A stretch of DNA of 64,000 nt. Origin: Fusobacterium varium. GTDB taxonomy: Bacteria; Fusobacteriota; Fusobacteriia; Fusobacteriales; Fusobacteriaceae. Below the pieces are notes generated by a model that worked only from the letters and a program-made list of their open reading frames with translations, had not been told where the DNA came from and did no database searches. This document shows, in pieces, positions 9,101 to 16,392 of the stretch (within the stretch, counting starts at the first letter, position 1; each line of letters starts with the position of its first letter). Location: positions 682,001-746,000 of the forward strand of contig AP017968.1 in NCBI GenBank assembly GCA_002356455.1. The letters run 5' to 3'. The position numbers and the translations under genes are program-made.

Positions 9101-9540
9101 CTTACGGAACACTGTCATATACATATGTAAAACAGGATGGAGCAGATGAGGGAAATAAAACTTTGGCAATAGAAACAGATTCAAAATCATTTGATTATAC
9201 ATCAGCTAAAGTGGGATTAGACCTTAAAAAAGTGATACCACATAAAAAAGGAAAGAGTACATTATCAGTTGGGGCAAGCTATACAAGACTGCTTAATGGC
9301 GCAGATGAAGAATATATCACAGGAAGATTTAAAGGTGGAAGCGACTTTGATATATTAGTTGCCCACAAGAATGAACATAGCTTAGGATTGAATGTTAAAT
9401 ATGCACTTGAATTGGAAAATGGAATCTTGTTTGATGTAAAAGGAACTTACTCTGTAGAAAGAGATTCACATAATCAATCTGGAAAGAATAAGACAAAAGG
9501 TGAATGGATAGTAGGAACAGGATTGGGTTATAAGTTCTAA
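6112..9540 (+). CDS. Autotransporter adhesin-like protein (type V secretion)
   Basis: 1142 residues. The N-terminus has a charged extension (MIKEMEKALKRYLKGKNR) before a hydrophobic signal core ending SSFAFG, typical of fusobacterial autotransporters. Residues about 105-370 are a low-complexity passenger of repeated units with NSGTI, GSTTGSG, SGNGIYS and GASTIGD, expected to form a beta-helix. The last ~290 residues form a beta-barrel domain with alternating residues and end in ...GYKF, the terminal Phe of outer-membrane barrels. The ATG follows AAGGGGGAGAGG. The gene lies right behind inverton A, and its 3' flank is interrupted by an IS 15 bp after the stop, so its own terminator is lost. 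Ligand unknown; adhesion is inferred from the family. Confidence 0.92.
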   Translation: MIKEMEKALKRYLKGKNRITMGVVVAFLLGSSFAFGDVTIKYDTAVSTLIVQDDSGTNIGTVTKNSADEFTWTLPEGANVTETVKIDNTVNANNIKVNIVNNGNISGSSTGGDKSGNGIYYNSYFNGASTIGNITNSGTINGSTTGSGFNSGNGIYSYSTNGASTIGNIINNGDINGSTTGNGYSSGNGIYSYSNGASTIGDITNSGTISGSTTGSGNYSGNGIYSTTEASTIGDITNSGTISGSTTGSGNYSGNGLYSTNGAGTIGASTIGDITNSGSIRGNSTGGDKSGNGIYSYSEAGASTIGNITNSGTINGSTTGSGSNSGNGIFSYSYSNGASTIGDITNSGIITGSGSNSGNGIYSLSSNGPAIIESISNYGVIMGSDNGIYIKGDSSSKINGYSNYGLVIGQTPVKIEGGGTVNTLKEQGMAITLDGSGDITSIVSGTGGSTGIYSIVNTQLRDNSGSAVSSGAVDSYDVYTSDQSISDTIINGAGVNSGTVTIEADKNFSLNGGVVNAYKTAVTVKDGASFTGTDVTINGGGLDRTTPVISGDSGANTVNISGNSFINGKVDLGDGDDILFIGNSTQINGDIDGGTGNGDILNFGSAVSRAVGNDNINLFHKISNVEEININQKVTAFETSEITEAKDINIGKNGEFVLRIDTSKVDNTSGTGKITGHALYGNIGTISSTGGKLLFALNGAGNESIISFGKTELDSDSFVVGSEGTYQEDVTLDTTSLLHSVGKIDLSNNEIKITAKVNLPKRPSSDVAYEKLNKIYHGILSVDKLENFNVDTDEKFSSFMGYLNDIYAGNPYSYSSELSRKSMGMFRDIVTENSFKADTGKWMIYGGLTHIDGGTKDTYYGKGYYTYDIGSSDIDSDTKITGAYMLGEYGISDGFKAGVAVGGNKLKSDLSNGSKVDGDALYIGGYAKKYLGNLKVTAGMGFQYGDYDADRLAINNVASDKAEPVMKYSDNYNDISYDIYLNERYSHNIGDNLYLEPYGTLSYTYVKQDGADEGNKTLAIETDSKSFDYTSAKVGLDLKKVIPHKKGKSTLSVGASYTRLLNGADEEYITGRFKGGSDFDILVAHKNEHSLGLNVKYALELENGILFDVKGTYSVERDSHNQSGKNKTKGEWIVGTGLGYKF
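6430..7200 (+). repeat. Intragenic repeats of the autotransporter passenger
   Basis: About eight imperfect units of roughly 33-36 codons. Two neighbouring units (starting near 6700 and 6799, period 99 bp) are identical at DNA level for about 80 bp. The unit reads GASTIGDITNSG-(TI)-SGSTTGSG-SGNGIYS. All length changes keep the frame, so recombination could vary passenger length. Confidence 0.85.
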
Positions 9541-9590
9541 AGATTAAAAAGTGAAGAGGCTGTTGCAAATTCAAAATAGCCCAATTACCC

Positions 9591-9632
9591 AAAAAGCTGA
9601 CTTGAAGTTTTCTTCTTGTCAGCTTTTTCTTT
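9591..9632. terminator. Hairpin terminator at the left end of the IS1182-type element
   Basis: AAAAAGCTGAC and GTCAGCTTTTT form an 11-bp stem with a further GAAG/CTTC pairing inside, flanked by A and T runs, so it can act in both directions. It probably shields the transposase from outside transcription and also ends autotransporter transcripts. Confidence 0.75.
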
Positions 9633-9692
9633 TTAAATAAAAAAAGGTATAAAATACTAAAAATTTTTTCAAATTTCTAATATAATATACCT

Positions 9693-11171
9693 ATGCAAAA
9701 ACCAACTAATAATAACATTTTTTTTCAATTAAATCAACCTAAACTTTTTAACTTTTTACAATATGAAATTTCTGATAATGATCCTGTAAGAAAACTTAGC
9801 TCAATATTGGAGGGATTAGATTTTAGTAGTTTAATGCAAGTATTTTCTTACAAAACAAAGGTACATCCTATCAGAATGTTTTCTATCATTGTTTATGCCT
9901 ATTCGCGCAATTTAACTTCTACTAGAGATATAGAAATGGCTTGCCATGAAAATATTAAATTTAGGTTTCTTTTACAAGATTCTAAAATTCCTGATCACTC
10001 TACTATTTCTAGATTCTTAGTAAAAACTGAAGATATTCTTCCAGATCTATTTGAACAATTCGTTGAAAAAATTTTTGAAATGGAAAATATTTCCACTGAA
10101 ACAATATATATTGATGGCACTAAAATTGAAGCATATGCTAATAAATATACATTTGTTTGGAAAAAATCTATTGAGAAATATAGAACTAGATTAGATGAAA
10201 AAATTCTTGAATTAATTTCAAATTTTAATGATGATTTCAACTTACAATATGACAACTTCCTTGAAATATATTCATATCTTTCTAATTTGAATTTTCAAAT
10301 AGTCAAAGGTAGAGGAAAGAGAAAATCTAAAGAGCAAAAGTATTTAGAATTATGCGCAGAATACTTAGAAAAGTATCAAAAATATTCTAATCATTTTAAA
10401 AATCTTAATGGTAGAAATAGCTATTCAAAAACTGATATAGATGCTACTTTTATGAGAATGAAAGATGACCATATGAGAAATGGTCAATTAAAACCTGGAT
10501 ATAATCTACAAATAGGAGTGATTAGTGAATATATTTCTTCATATGAAATTTTTTCTAACCCTTCTGATTCTAAAACTTTGATTCCATTTTTAGAGAAAAT
10601 TTCATCTCAAAATTTAGAAATTAAAAATATTGTAGCTGATGCAGGATATGAAAGTATTTCAAATTATGAATATTTGGAAAAAATGGACTATACTTCATAC
10701 ATAAAACCAATATATTTTGAAAAATCTAAAATCAGAAAGTTTAAAAATGATTTAAACAGAGTAGAAAATTTAATATATAATCATTCTGAAAATAAGCTAT
10801 TTAGAAAAGATGGATTAGAATTAGAATTTCTATACTCTAACAAAAATAATACAGTTCAATATTTTTGGAATCCTGAAACTAACAAAAAAATTAAGTACAA
10901 TGCGAGATTTAGAATTTTATCAAATAAATCAAAAGAGAATGTATCAAGCAATTATGGAAAACAATTAAGAATGAACAGAAGTATTCAAGTAGAAGGTGCT
11001 TTTGCAGTTTTGAAAGAAGATATGAAATTGCGAAAATTAAAAGTTCGAAGTAAAAAAAGTGTTTTAAGAGAAATATGTTTGTTTTGTATCGCTTACAACT
11101 TCAACAGATATCTAAGCAGAAATATAAATAATCGCTTAGGAACAACACTTCACTCATTAAAAGTAGCTTAG
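9693..11171 (+). CDS. IS1182-family DDE transposase
   Basis: 492 residues, full length. The N-terminal DUF772-like part has HPIRMFSIIVYAYSRN. The DDE catalytic residues are seen in YIDGTKIEA (first Asp), VADAGYES (second Asp) and VEGAFAVLKED (Glu). It ends with the usual CIAYNFNRY helix. It catalyses cut-and-paste or replicative movement of the element in the cytosol. The start ATG 9693 lacks a strong ribosome binding site. There is no frameshift or internal stop, so the element may still be active. Confidence 0.93.
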   Translation: MQKPTNNNIFFQLNQPKLFNFLQYEISDNDPVRKLSSILEGLDFSSLMQVFSYKTKVHPIRMFSIIVYAYSRNLTSTRDIEMACHENIKFRFLLQDSKIPDHSTISRFLVKTEDILPDLFEQFVEKIFEMENISTETIYIDGTKIEAYANKYTFVWKKSIEKYRTRLDEKILELISNFNDDFNLQYDNFLEIYSYLSNLNFQIVKGRGKRKSKEQKYLELCAEYLEKYQKYSNHFKNLNGRNSYSKTDIDATFMRMKDDHMRNGQLKPGYNLQIGVISEYISSYEIFSNPSDSKTLIPFLEKISSQNLEIKNIVADAGYESISNYEYLEKMDYTSYIKPIYFEKSKIRKFKNDLNRVENLIYNHSENKLFRKDGLELEFLYSNKNNTVQYFWNPETNKKIKYNARFRILSNKSKENVSSNYGKQLRMNRSIQVEGAFAVLKEDMKLRKLKVRSKKSVLREICLFCIAYNFNRYLSRNINNRLGTTLHSLKVA

Positions 11172-11236
11172 ATAAATAAAAAATCATCTACTTCTTTTTT
11201 TGATACTTAAAAATAAATATAAAAATATAAATTAGC

Positions 11237-11267
11237 AGAAATCTATTTTATAGATTTCTATTTTTTT
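11237..11267 (+). terminator. Terminator downstream of the IS1182-type transposase
   Basis: Perfect 9-bp stem AGAAATCTA / TAGATTTCT, loop TTTTA, followed by ATTTTTTT. Confidence 0.75.
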
Positions 11268-11362
11268 ATGAAAAATAAGAGAGGCTGCACAAATTAGTTT
11301 ATCAATCACTAATTTGCAACAGCCCCTTTAACAAATAATCATGATATTTTAGGGGGGAAGCT

Positions 11363-11656
11363 ATGACAGAAGGGGAATTTATAAGATTCTATAAAAAGAG
11401 AAATGGACTAAAGAATCAGCAGGAAGTAAAAGAAAAGATAGACTTATTCTGGAATACACTGCTAAAAGTTCTGAATGAAGGGGAAAAGGTAACCTTTAAA
11501 AATTGGGGAACATTTGAAGAAAAAGAGGTAAAACCAAGAAAAATAATGATAACTAAAATAAATAAAACTGGTTATACAAAAGCTAAAAAGAAGATAAGAT
11601 TCAGAGCAGGAGCGGGCTTGCAGGATATAGTAAATGGAGCTGGTACTGATGAATAA
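11363..11656 (+). CDS. HU/IHF-like DNA-binding protein, pair A subunit 1
   Basis: 97 residues aligning over their length with HU/IHF: an N-terminal helical dimerisation part beginning MTEGEFIRFYKKRN, the KVTFKNWGTFE segment (equivalent to the GFGTFEv core of HU) and a beta-arm region ending with KKIRFRAGAGLQD, equivalent to the family's 'FKAGKaLkd'. Such proteins bend DNA as dimers. ATG 11363 follows AGGGGGGAAGCT. The gene overlaps the next HU-like gene by 8 bp, suggesting a heterodimer. It is clearly paralogous to 37632-37928. It lies behind the autotransporter and the IS; no convincing promoter is visible in the 36 bp after the IS, so it may once have been co-transcribed with the autotransporter. 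Confidence 0.85.
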   Translation: MTEGEFIRFYKKRNGLKNQQEVKEKIDLFWNTLLKVLNEGEKVTFKNWGTFEEKEVKPRKIMITKINKTGYTKAKKKIRFRAGAGLQDIVNGAGTDE

Positions 11657-11924
11657 GAGAGAATTAGCAAAAGTATACAGTGAAACAAGTAAAGGGGAAA
11701 TATCAGCAAGAGAAGCGCTGAAAGAAATAGAAGTATTTCTTGAAACAATGCAGGAGGCTTTGGAGAAAAGTCATTCATTGATATTTAGAAATATAGGAAT
11801 ATTTGAAGTGAAGGAAAGAAAAGTAAGAATAATAGCCAATCCTGTGAATAAAGAGCCAATGAAGATTTATCCAAGAAAAACAGTGAAATTCAGAGAATCT
11901 AAAAACATATTTAAAATTGTATAA
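11649..11924 (+). CDS. HU/IHF-like DNA-binding protein, pair A subunit 2
   Basis: 91 residues from ATG 11649, which lies in the tail of the first gene with GGAG nine bases upstream; the frame is open from 11634, but that start is less likely. It shows the HU/IHF fold pattern: MNKRELAKVYSE, helices with EISAREALKEIEVF, LIFRNIGIFEVKERK (matching the GFGTFEVKER core), an INP-like arm tip (IIANPV) and a C-terminal YPRKTVKFRESKN. Its paralogue is 37921-38190. Together with 11363-11656 it probably forms an IHF-like heterodimer. Confidence 0.85.
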   Translation: MNKRELAKVYSETSKGEISAREALKEIEVFLETMQEALEKSHSLIFRNIGIFEVKERKVRIIANPVNKEPMKIYPRKTVKFRESKNIFKIV

Positions 11925-12006
11925 AGAATATGACAGAAAAGTATTTTATCTTGTATCTAATGAATGGGTAAAGTATAATATAAGAAAATTTATCCATGGA
12001 GGAAAA

Positions 12007-12741
12007 ATGAAAGAAAATAAATATGATGATGAAATATTCTTCGATAAATACAGTCAAATGGACAGATCTAAAAAAGGATTGGCTGGAGCAGGAGAATGGC
12101 ATGAATTGAAAAAAATGCTTCCTGATTTCAAAGGAAAAAGAATACTTGATTTAGGGTGCGGATTTGGCTGGCACTGTATATATGCTATGGAACAGGGGGC
12201 AGTTTCAGCTGTTGGAATAGATATATCTTCAAAAATGCTGGAAGAAGCAAAAAAGAAAACTAAATTTTCTAATGTTGAATATATTCAAATGCCAATAGAA
12301 GATATTCATTTTGAAAAAAATTCTTTTGATATAGTAATAAGTTCTTTAGCTTTTCACTATATAGAATCTTTTGAAAATATTTGCAGGAAAGTAAATGAGT
12401 GTTTGGTGGAAGATGGAGATTTTGTCTTTTCTGTGGAACACCCAGTTTTCACTGCCCAAGGAAAAGAAGATTGGCATTATGACGAAAATGGAAATATACT
12501 TCATTGGCCTGTAGACAGTTATTATTTGGAAGGAAAAAGAGAATCAGTTTTTTTAGGAGAAAAAGTAGTAAAATATCATAAAACATTAACAACTTATCTT
12601 AATACACTTTTGAAAAATAATTTTAATATAACAGGGATAGTAGAAGCACAGCCATCATCAGAAATGTTGGAAAGCATTCCAGAAATGAAAGATGAGCTGC
12701 GTCGTCCTATGATGCTTTTAGTTTCAGCTAAAAAAAGATAG
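12007..12741 (+). CDS. Class I SAM-dependent methyltransferase
   Basis: 244 residues from ATG 12007, preceded by GGAGG (11998-12002); an in-frame TTG at 11917 inside the HU-like gene's tail is unlikely. The motifs are ILDLGCGFGWH (SAM-binding motif I, about residue 50), GIDISSKML (motif II) and IVISSLAFHYI (post-motif). The layout matches UbiE/Tam-like small-molecule methyltransferases. The substrate is unknown. It follows the HU-like pair by 82 bp and converges on the HxlR gene through a shared terminator. Confidence 0.85.
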   Translation: MKENKYDDEIFFDKYSQMDRSKKGLAGAGEWHELKKMLPDFKGKRILDLGCGFGWHCIYAMEQGAVSAVGIDISSKMLEEAKKKTKFSNVEYIQMPIEDIHFEKNSFDIVISSLAFHYIESFENICRKVNECLVEDGDFVFSVEHPVFTAQGKEDWHYDENGNILHWPVDSYYLEGKRESVFLGEKVVKYHKTLTTYLNTLLKNNFNITGIVEAQPSSEMLESIPEMKDELRRPMMLLVSAKKR

Positions 12742-12776
12742 GAAATAATGTATTTGTGTATTATTTCCTGTCTTTT
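12733..12776. terminator. Bidirectional terminator overlapping two stop codons
   Basis: 17-bp stem (12733-12749 with 12760-12776, one G-U pair) and a 10-base loop, with A-run and T-run sides. It contains the last codons of both convergent genes, the methyltransferase and the HxlR regulator. Confidence 0.8.
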
Positions 12777-13132
12777 AATTCAATCTGTTCTTTTCCCCAA
12801 TGATATAATTCATTTAAAGCAGGAAGTAATGATTTTCCACGTTCAGTAAGCCGATATTCTACAGAGGGTGGAATAGTACGATGCTGAAATCTTGAAACAA
12901 GCCCATCTGATTCCAGCTCTCTTAAACATTTTGTAAGGATAGTATTTGTGATTCCTGCAACACATCTTTTTAATTCATTATAATGCAACATTTCAAATTT
13001 AGATAAATGCCATAAAATAGGCAGTTTCCATTTTTGTCCGATTATTTTTAATGCATAAAGTATTGGGCATTTATTGTTATATATTGTATCGTAACTCTTT
13101 TCAGATTCATTAATATATTCAAGTTTGTTCAT
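12761..13132 (-). CDS. HxlR-family transcriptional regulator
   Basis: 123 residues with the winged-helix pattern of HxlR proteins: CPILYALKIIGQKWKLPILW, then LHYNELKRCVAGITNTILTKCLRELE-type recognition helices and YRLTERGKSL in the wing. Family members (for example YodB, HxlR) often sense thiol-reactive compounds or aldehydes and control a divergent oxidoreductase. Cys22 in CPIL is at the position of the sensing cysteine in YodB; that equivalence is inference. A good AGGAGG precedes the ATG. It is divergent from a flavoprotein gene at 13271. Confidence 0.88.
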   Translation of the reverse strand: MNKLEYINESEKSYDTIYNNKCPILYALKIIGQKWKLPILWHLSKFEMLHYNELKRCVAGITNTILTKCLRELESDGLVSRFQHRTIPPSVEYRLTERGKSLLPALNELYHWGKEQIELKDRK

Positions 13133-13150
13133 AGTTTATATGTCCTCCTA

Positions 13151-13217
13151 GGTATATAATAGATACTAAGAAATAAAATTATGCGTACTTGTATAATTGT
13201 TTTTGCTATTATATACT
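13151..13217. promoter_or_regulatory. Inverted repeat in the HxlR/flavoprotein divergent region
   Basis: GTATATAATAG (13152-13162) and CTATTATATAC (13206-13216) are perfect inverse copies about 43 bases apart. Both overlap -10-like sequences, one facing each gene. They are plausible HxlR operator half sites, which would make the regulator autoregulated. The assignment rests on position only. Confidence 0.45.
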
Positions 13218-13270
13218 TATATAAATATAAAGTCAACCACTAAAAAATAATTATTGAAGGAGAATGAACT

Positions 13271-13930
13271 ATGAAAATAATTGCAATTAATGGAAGTCCA
13301 AGAAAAAAAGAAAATACAGCAACTATGTGTAATAAATTTTTGGAAGGTGCAAAATCTGCCTGTTCAGATGTTGAAACAGAAATAATTAATTTGTTTGATT
13401 TGAACTATAAAGGTTGTATAAGTTGTTTTGGATGTAAGAGAAAAGAGGGAAATACTTATGGAAAATGTATTGTAAAGGATGAATTACAGCCTATATTAGA
13501 AAAAGTTTCAACTGCTGATGGAGTTGTCTTTGGTTCCCCAATATATTTTGGAGATATAACAGGTCAATTACGCAGCTTTTTTGAAAGACTGCTTTTTCCT
13601 TTTTCTACTTATGAGGAAGGCTACAAAAAAATAGCTCCAAAGAAAATGCCTACAGCCATGATTTATACTATGAATGTTACTGAAGATTTAATGAAAAAAT
13701 TTGGCTATGATGTGCGTCTTTCAAATATGGAATTGATAATAGCTAGTATATTTAGAAAACCAGAGATTATTTATGCATTTAATACTTATCAATTTAGTGA
13801 TTATAATAAATATAAAATGGAAATATTTTCAGAAAAAGTAAAAGCAGAACACAAACGTACACAATTTCCTATAGATTGTCAAAATGCTTTTGATGCTGGA
13901 AAACGTATGGTAATGCAGGTACAGAAATAA
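13271..13930 (+). CDS. Flavodoxin-like NAD(P)H:FMN oxidoreductase
   Basis: 219 residues. The FMN-phosphate loop is GSPRKKENTATMC at the N-terminus; GCISCFGCKRK and KCIVKDELQPI follow, as in the multimeric flavodoxin/iron-sulfur flavoprotein group, and GSPIYFGDITGQL is the second FMN contact. Such enzymes reduce quinones, nitro or azo compounds in the cytosol. The ATG follows GAAGGAGAATGAACT. Divergent from an HxlR regulator, which probably controls it. Confidence 0.85.
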   Translation: MKIIAINGSPRKKENTATMCNKFLEGAKSACSDVETEIINLFDLNYKGCISCFGCKRKEGNTYGKCIVKDELQPILEKVSTADGVVFGSPIYFGDITGQLRSFFERLLFPFSTYEEGYKKIAPKKMPTAMIYTMNVTEDLMKKFGYDVRLSNMELIIASIFRKPEIIYAFNTYQFSDYNKYKMEIFSEKVKAEHKRTQFPIDCQNAFDAGKRMVMQVQK

Positions 13931-13931
13931 A

Positions 13932-13961
13932 AATAAGGCAGCTGAATACAGCTGCCTTATT
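13932..13961. terminator. Bidirectional rho-independent terminator
   Basis: Perfect 13-bp stem AATAAGGCAGCTG / CAGCTGCCTTATT with loop AATA between the convergent flavoprotein and amidohydrolase genes. Confidence 0.88.
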
Positions 13962-13979
13962 AAATTATATTATAGTCTA

Positions 13980-15158
13980 TTATTTTTCAGTTAAAAAATC
14001 AAAAGCAAATTGAGCTGCAACAGCTGCCCCTCTTTGTAAAGCTGCTTCATCAACTGTGAAACATTCATGATGGTTACTTTTTTCAGAACCGGGAATTTTA
14101 GGACTTCTTGCACCAATAAAGCCATAAACTCCAGGAGCTTTTTCCATAAGATAAGAAAAATCTTCAGAACCAGTCATTTTTTCAAGTTCTGCTAATCCAT
14201 CCTCTCCATATAATTTTTTTACAGCATTTTGAGCTAAATCAACAAGATGTTGATCTTCATTGATGACAGCTCCTGTTAGATAAGAGTATTCAGTTTCAGA
14301 AGTACATCTATACCCAGCAGCAATATCTTCAGATATTTGTCTGATAAGTCCTTCTATTTCCATTCTGAATTTTTTATTAAAAGTACGTACTGTACCTTCC
14401 AATACAGCTTTATCAGCAATAATATTAAATCTTTGTCCAGCATCAACTACTCCAATGGTAATAACAGCAGCATTTAAAGGATTGTTAATACGACTCACAA
14501 TAGTTTGCAATCCCATTATAACGGCACTTGCTGCCACAATAGCATCATGCCCGAGATGAGGAGCAGAACCATGTGATCCGAATCCTTTAATAGTTATTTT
14601 AAAATTATCACAAGAAGCCATTCTTTCACCAATTTCCATATTAATTTTTGGAGAATCCACCATAGACCAGATATGAATACCATAACAAGCATCTACATCA
14701 TCCATGATTCCTTGTTCAACAACAGCTTTAGCTCCTACAGCTAATTCTTCTGCTGGCTGAAATAAAAATTTAACAGTTCCATTGATTTTATCTTTCATAT
14801 CAAATAGGATTTTAGCAGCTCCCAATAACATAGCTATGTGATTATCATGCCCACATGCATGCATTTTTCCTTCAATTTTTGAAGCAAAAGGAAGCCCAGT
14901 TTTTTCAAATACAGGAAGAGCATCAATATCAGCACGCAGAAGAACGGTTTTACCTGGTTTTCCACCTTTTAATATTCCTACACAACCATAAAAATCTTTA
15001 AATGTTTTTATATCCTCTATTCCTATTTCTTTTAAATCTTTGATTATAGCTTTAGTAGTTTCAGCTTCTTGTAAAGTAAGTTCAGGATATTGATGATAAT
15101 ATCTTCTACGATCTATTATATAATCATTATATTTTTCAGAAAGTTCTTTGATCAGCAT
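13980..15158 (-). CDS. M20-family amidohydrolase (N-acyl-amino-acid/hippurate hydrolase type)
   Basis: 392 residues. Metal-site motifs are MHACGHDNHIAMLLGA, FQPAEE with the catalytic Glu, and a C-terminal TGSEDFSY. A lid/dimerisation domain lies in between (about residues 185-300), with FKITIKGFGSHGSAPHLGHDA. These Zn/Mn enzymes release amino acids from N-acyl amino acids, hippurate-like amides or small peptides. Its ATG overlaps the stop of the upstream paralogue by one base (TAATG), so the two are translationally coupled. It is the last gene of a three-gene operon with its paralogue and a membrane transporter. The exact substrate is not visible. Confidence 0.9.
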   Translation of the reverse strand: MLIKELSEKYNDYIIDRRRYYHQYPELTLQEAETTKAIIKDLKEIGIEDIKTFKDFYGCVGILKGGKPGKTVLLRADIDALPVFEKTGLPFASKIEGKMHACGHDNHIAMLLGAAKILFDMKDKINGTVKFLFQPAEELAVGAKAVVEQGIMDDVDACYGIHIWSMVDSPKINMEIGERMASCDNFKITIKGFGSHGSAPHLGHDAIVAASAVIMGLQTIVSRINNPLNAAVITIGVVDAGQRFNIIADKAVLEGTVRTFNKKFRMEIEGLIRQISEDIAAGYRCTSETEYSYLTGAVINEDQHLVDLAQNAVKKLYGEDGLAELEKMTGSEDFSYLMEKAPGVYGFIGARSPKIPGSEKSNHHECFTVDEAALQRGAAVAAQFAFDFLTEK

Positions 15159-16354
15159 TATTTATTCCCTCCCTCATTTTTAGATTTTTCAGCAAGGAAG
15201 TCAACTGCAAATTGAGCATATAGGGCAGAACCTCTGTGCAGTACAGTTTCATCCACTTTAAACTTGTCATTGTGATTAGAATAACAAGCTCCTATCTCTT
15301 CATTTGCACATCCTAAGAATCCAAAAAATCCAGGAACTTTATCCATGAAATATGCAAAATCTTCTGAACCAGTAAGTTTAGGCATAGTAGTAAGAGATTC
15401 TTCACCATATAGTTTTACAGCAGCATCATGAGCAAGTCTGTTTAAATCTTTATGTTCATTAATAACTGGGTTAGGGAAAGCATCATATTCTAATTCCACT
15501 TCGCAACCAAAAATATTGGCTACATTTTCAATAATTGCTTTTATATTTGCTTCCATTTTTTTTCTCAATTCTCTTGAGTAAGTACGTATAGTTCCTTCCA
15601 TTTCCACATGATTAGGAATTATGTTGAATCTTTGTCCCCCTTTAAAAGTACCAATTGAAAGAACAAGAGTATTCAAAGGATCATTCATACGGCTTACAAA
15701 AGTTTGAAGATTCATTATCATTGAAGCAGCAGCAACAATGGCATCATGTCCAAGATGAGGAGCAGAACCATGAGCACTTGTACCTTTTACAGTTATTTTA
15801 AAGTTATCACAAGAAGCCATTCTTCCACCTGCTTCTAAATTGAAATATGGAGCATCAAGAGTTCCCCAAATATGCATACCAAATACAGCATCCACATCGT
15901 CAAGAATACCTTTTTCTACATAATATTTAGCCCCATAACAAGATTCTTCTGCTGATTGAAACAGTATTTTTACATCTCCATCAAGTTCATCTTTAATTTC
16001 ATTTAAAATTTTAACAGCTCCAAGCAGCATAGCCATATGGCAGTCATGTCCACATGCATGCATTTTTCCATTTTTTGAAGCAAAAGGAACATCGGCATGT
16101 TCTTCTATAGGGAGAGCATCTATGTCTGCTCTTAACATTATAGTTTTTCCTGATTTTTTTCCACCATGGATTATACCTACAAGTCCATAGTAATCATCAA
16201 AAGTAGTAACCTCTATTCCCATATCTTCAAGCTGATTTTTCAAGGCTTGAGTAGTTTCTTTTTCTTCAAAAGATAGTTCTGGGTGTTGATGAAAATATCG
16301 TCTTTGTTCAATGATATAATCATCATATTTTTCAGCAAGTTTTTTTATATCCAT
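15158..16354 (-). CDS. M20-family amidohydrolase, paralogue
   Basis: 398 residues, clearly homologous to the gene just downstream (same MHACGHD, SAPHLGHDAIVAA and TGSEDF motifs), so a tandem duplication. It differs at the catalytic-Glu motif, FQSAEES in place of FQPAEE, and ends in a charged tail KSKNEGGNK. The Glu itself is kept, so it should be active, perhaps on another acyl-amino acid. The ATG follows AAAAGGAGA. It lies 38 bp after the transporter gene. Confidence 0.9.
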   Translation of the reverse strand: MDIKKLAEKYDDYIIEQRRYFHQHPELSFEEKETTQALKNQLEDMGIEVTTFDDYYGLVGIIHGGKKSGKTIMLRADIDALPIEEHADVPFASKNGKMHACGHDCHMAMLLGAVKILNEIKDELDGDVKILFQSAEESCYGAKYYVEKGILDDVDAVFGMHIWGTLDAPYFNLEAGGRMASCDNFKITVKGTSAHGSAPHLGHDAIVAAASMIMNLQTFVSRMNDPLNTLVLSIGTFKGGQRFNIIPNHVEMEGTIRTYSRELRKKMEANIKAIIENVANIFGCEVELEYDAFPNPVINEHKDLNRLAHDAAVKLYGEESLTTMPKLTGSEDFAYFMDKVPGFFGFLGCANEEIGACYSNHNDKFKVDETVLHRGSALYAQFAVDFLAEKSKNEGGNK

Positions 16355-16392
16355 GAAAAAATCTCCTTTTTATTAAAATTGACATGAAGTGT

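Larger units (their letters stand above)
9556..11326 (+). mobile_element. IS1182-type insertion sequence (about 1.77 kb)
   Basis: Terminal inverted repeats G(A/G)GGCTGTTGCAAATT: left end 9556-9571, right end 11311-11326 in reverse complement, one mismatch in 16. The right end also carries a partial inner copy (GAGGCTGCACAAATTAGT at 11281) that folds with the terminal repeat. One transposase gene fills the element, with hairpin terminators on both sides. No clear target duplication is visible. It is inserted 15 bp after the autotransporter stop and separates that gene from the HU/IHF-like pair. Confidence 0.85.

Noticed and set aside
11917-12006. N-terminal extension of the methyltransferase from 11917
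   Set aside because: It overlaps the end of the HU-like gene and lacks a ribosome binding site, whereas ATG 12007 has GGAGG at the right distance.
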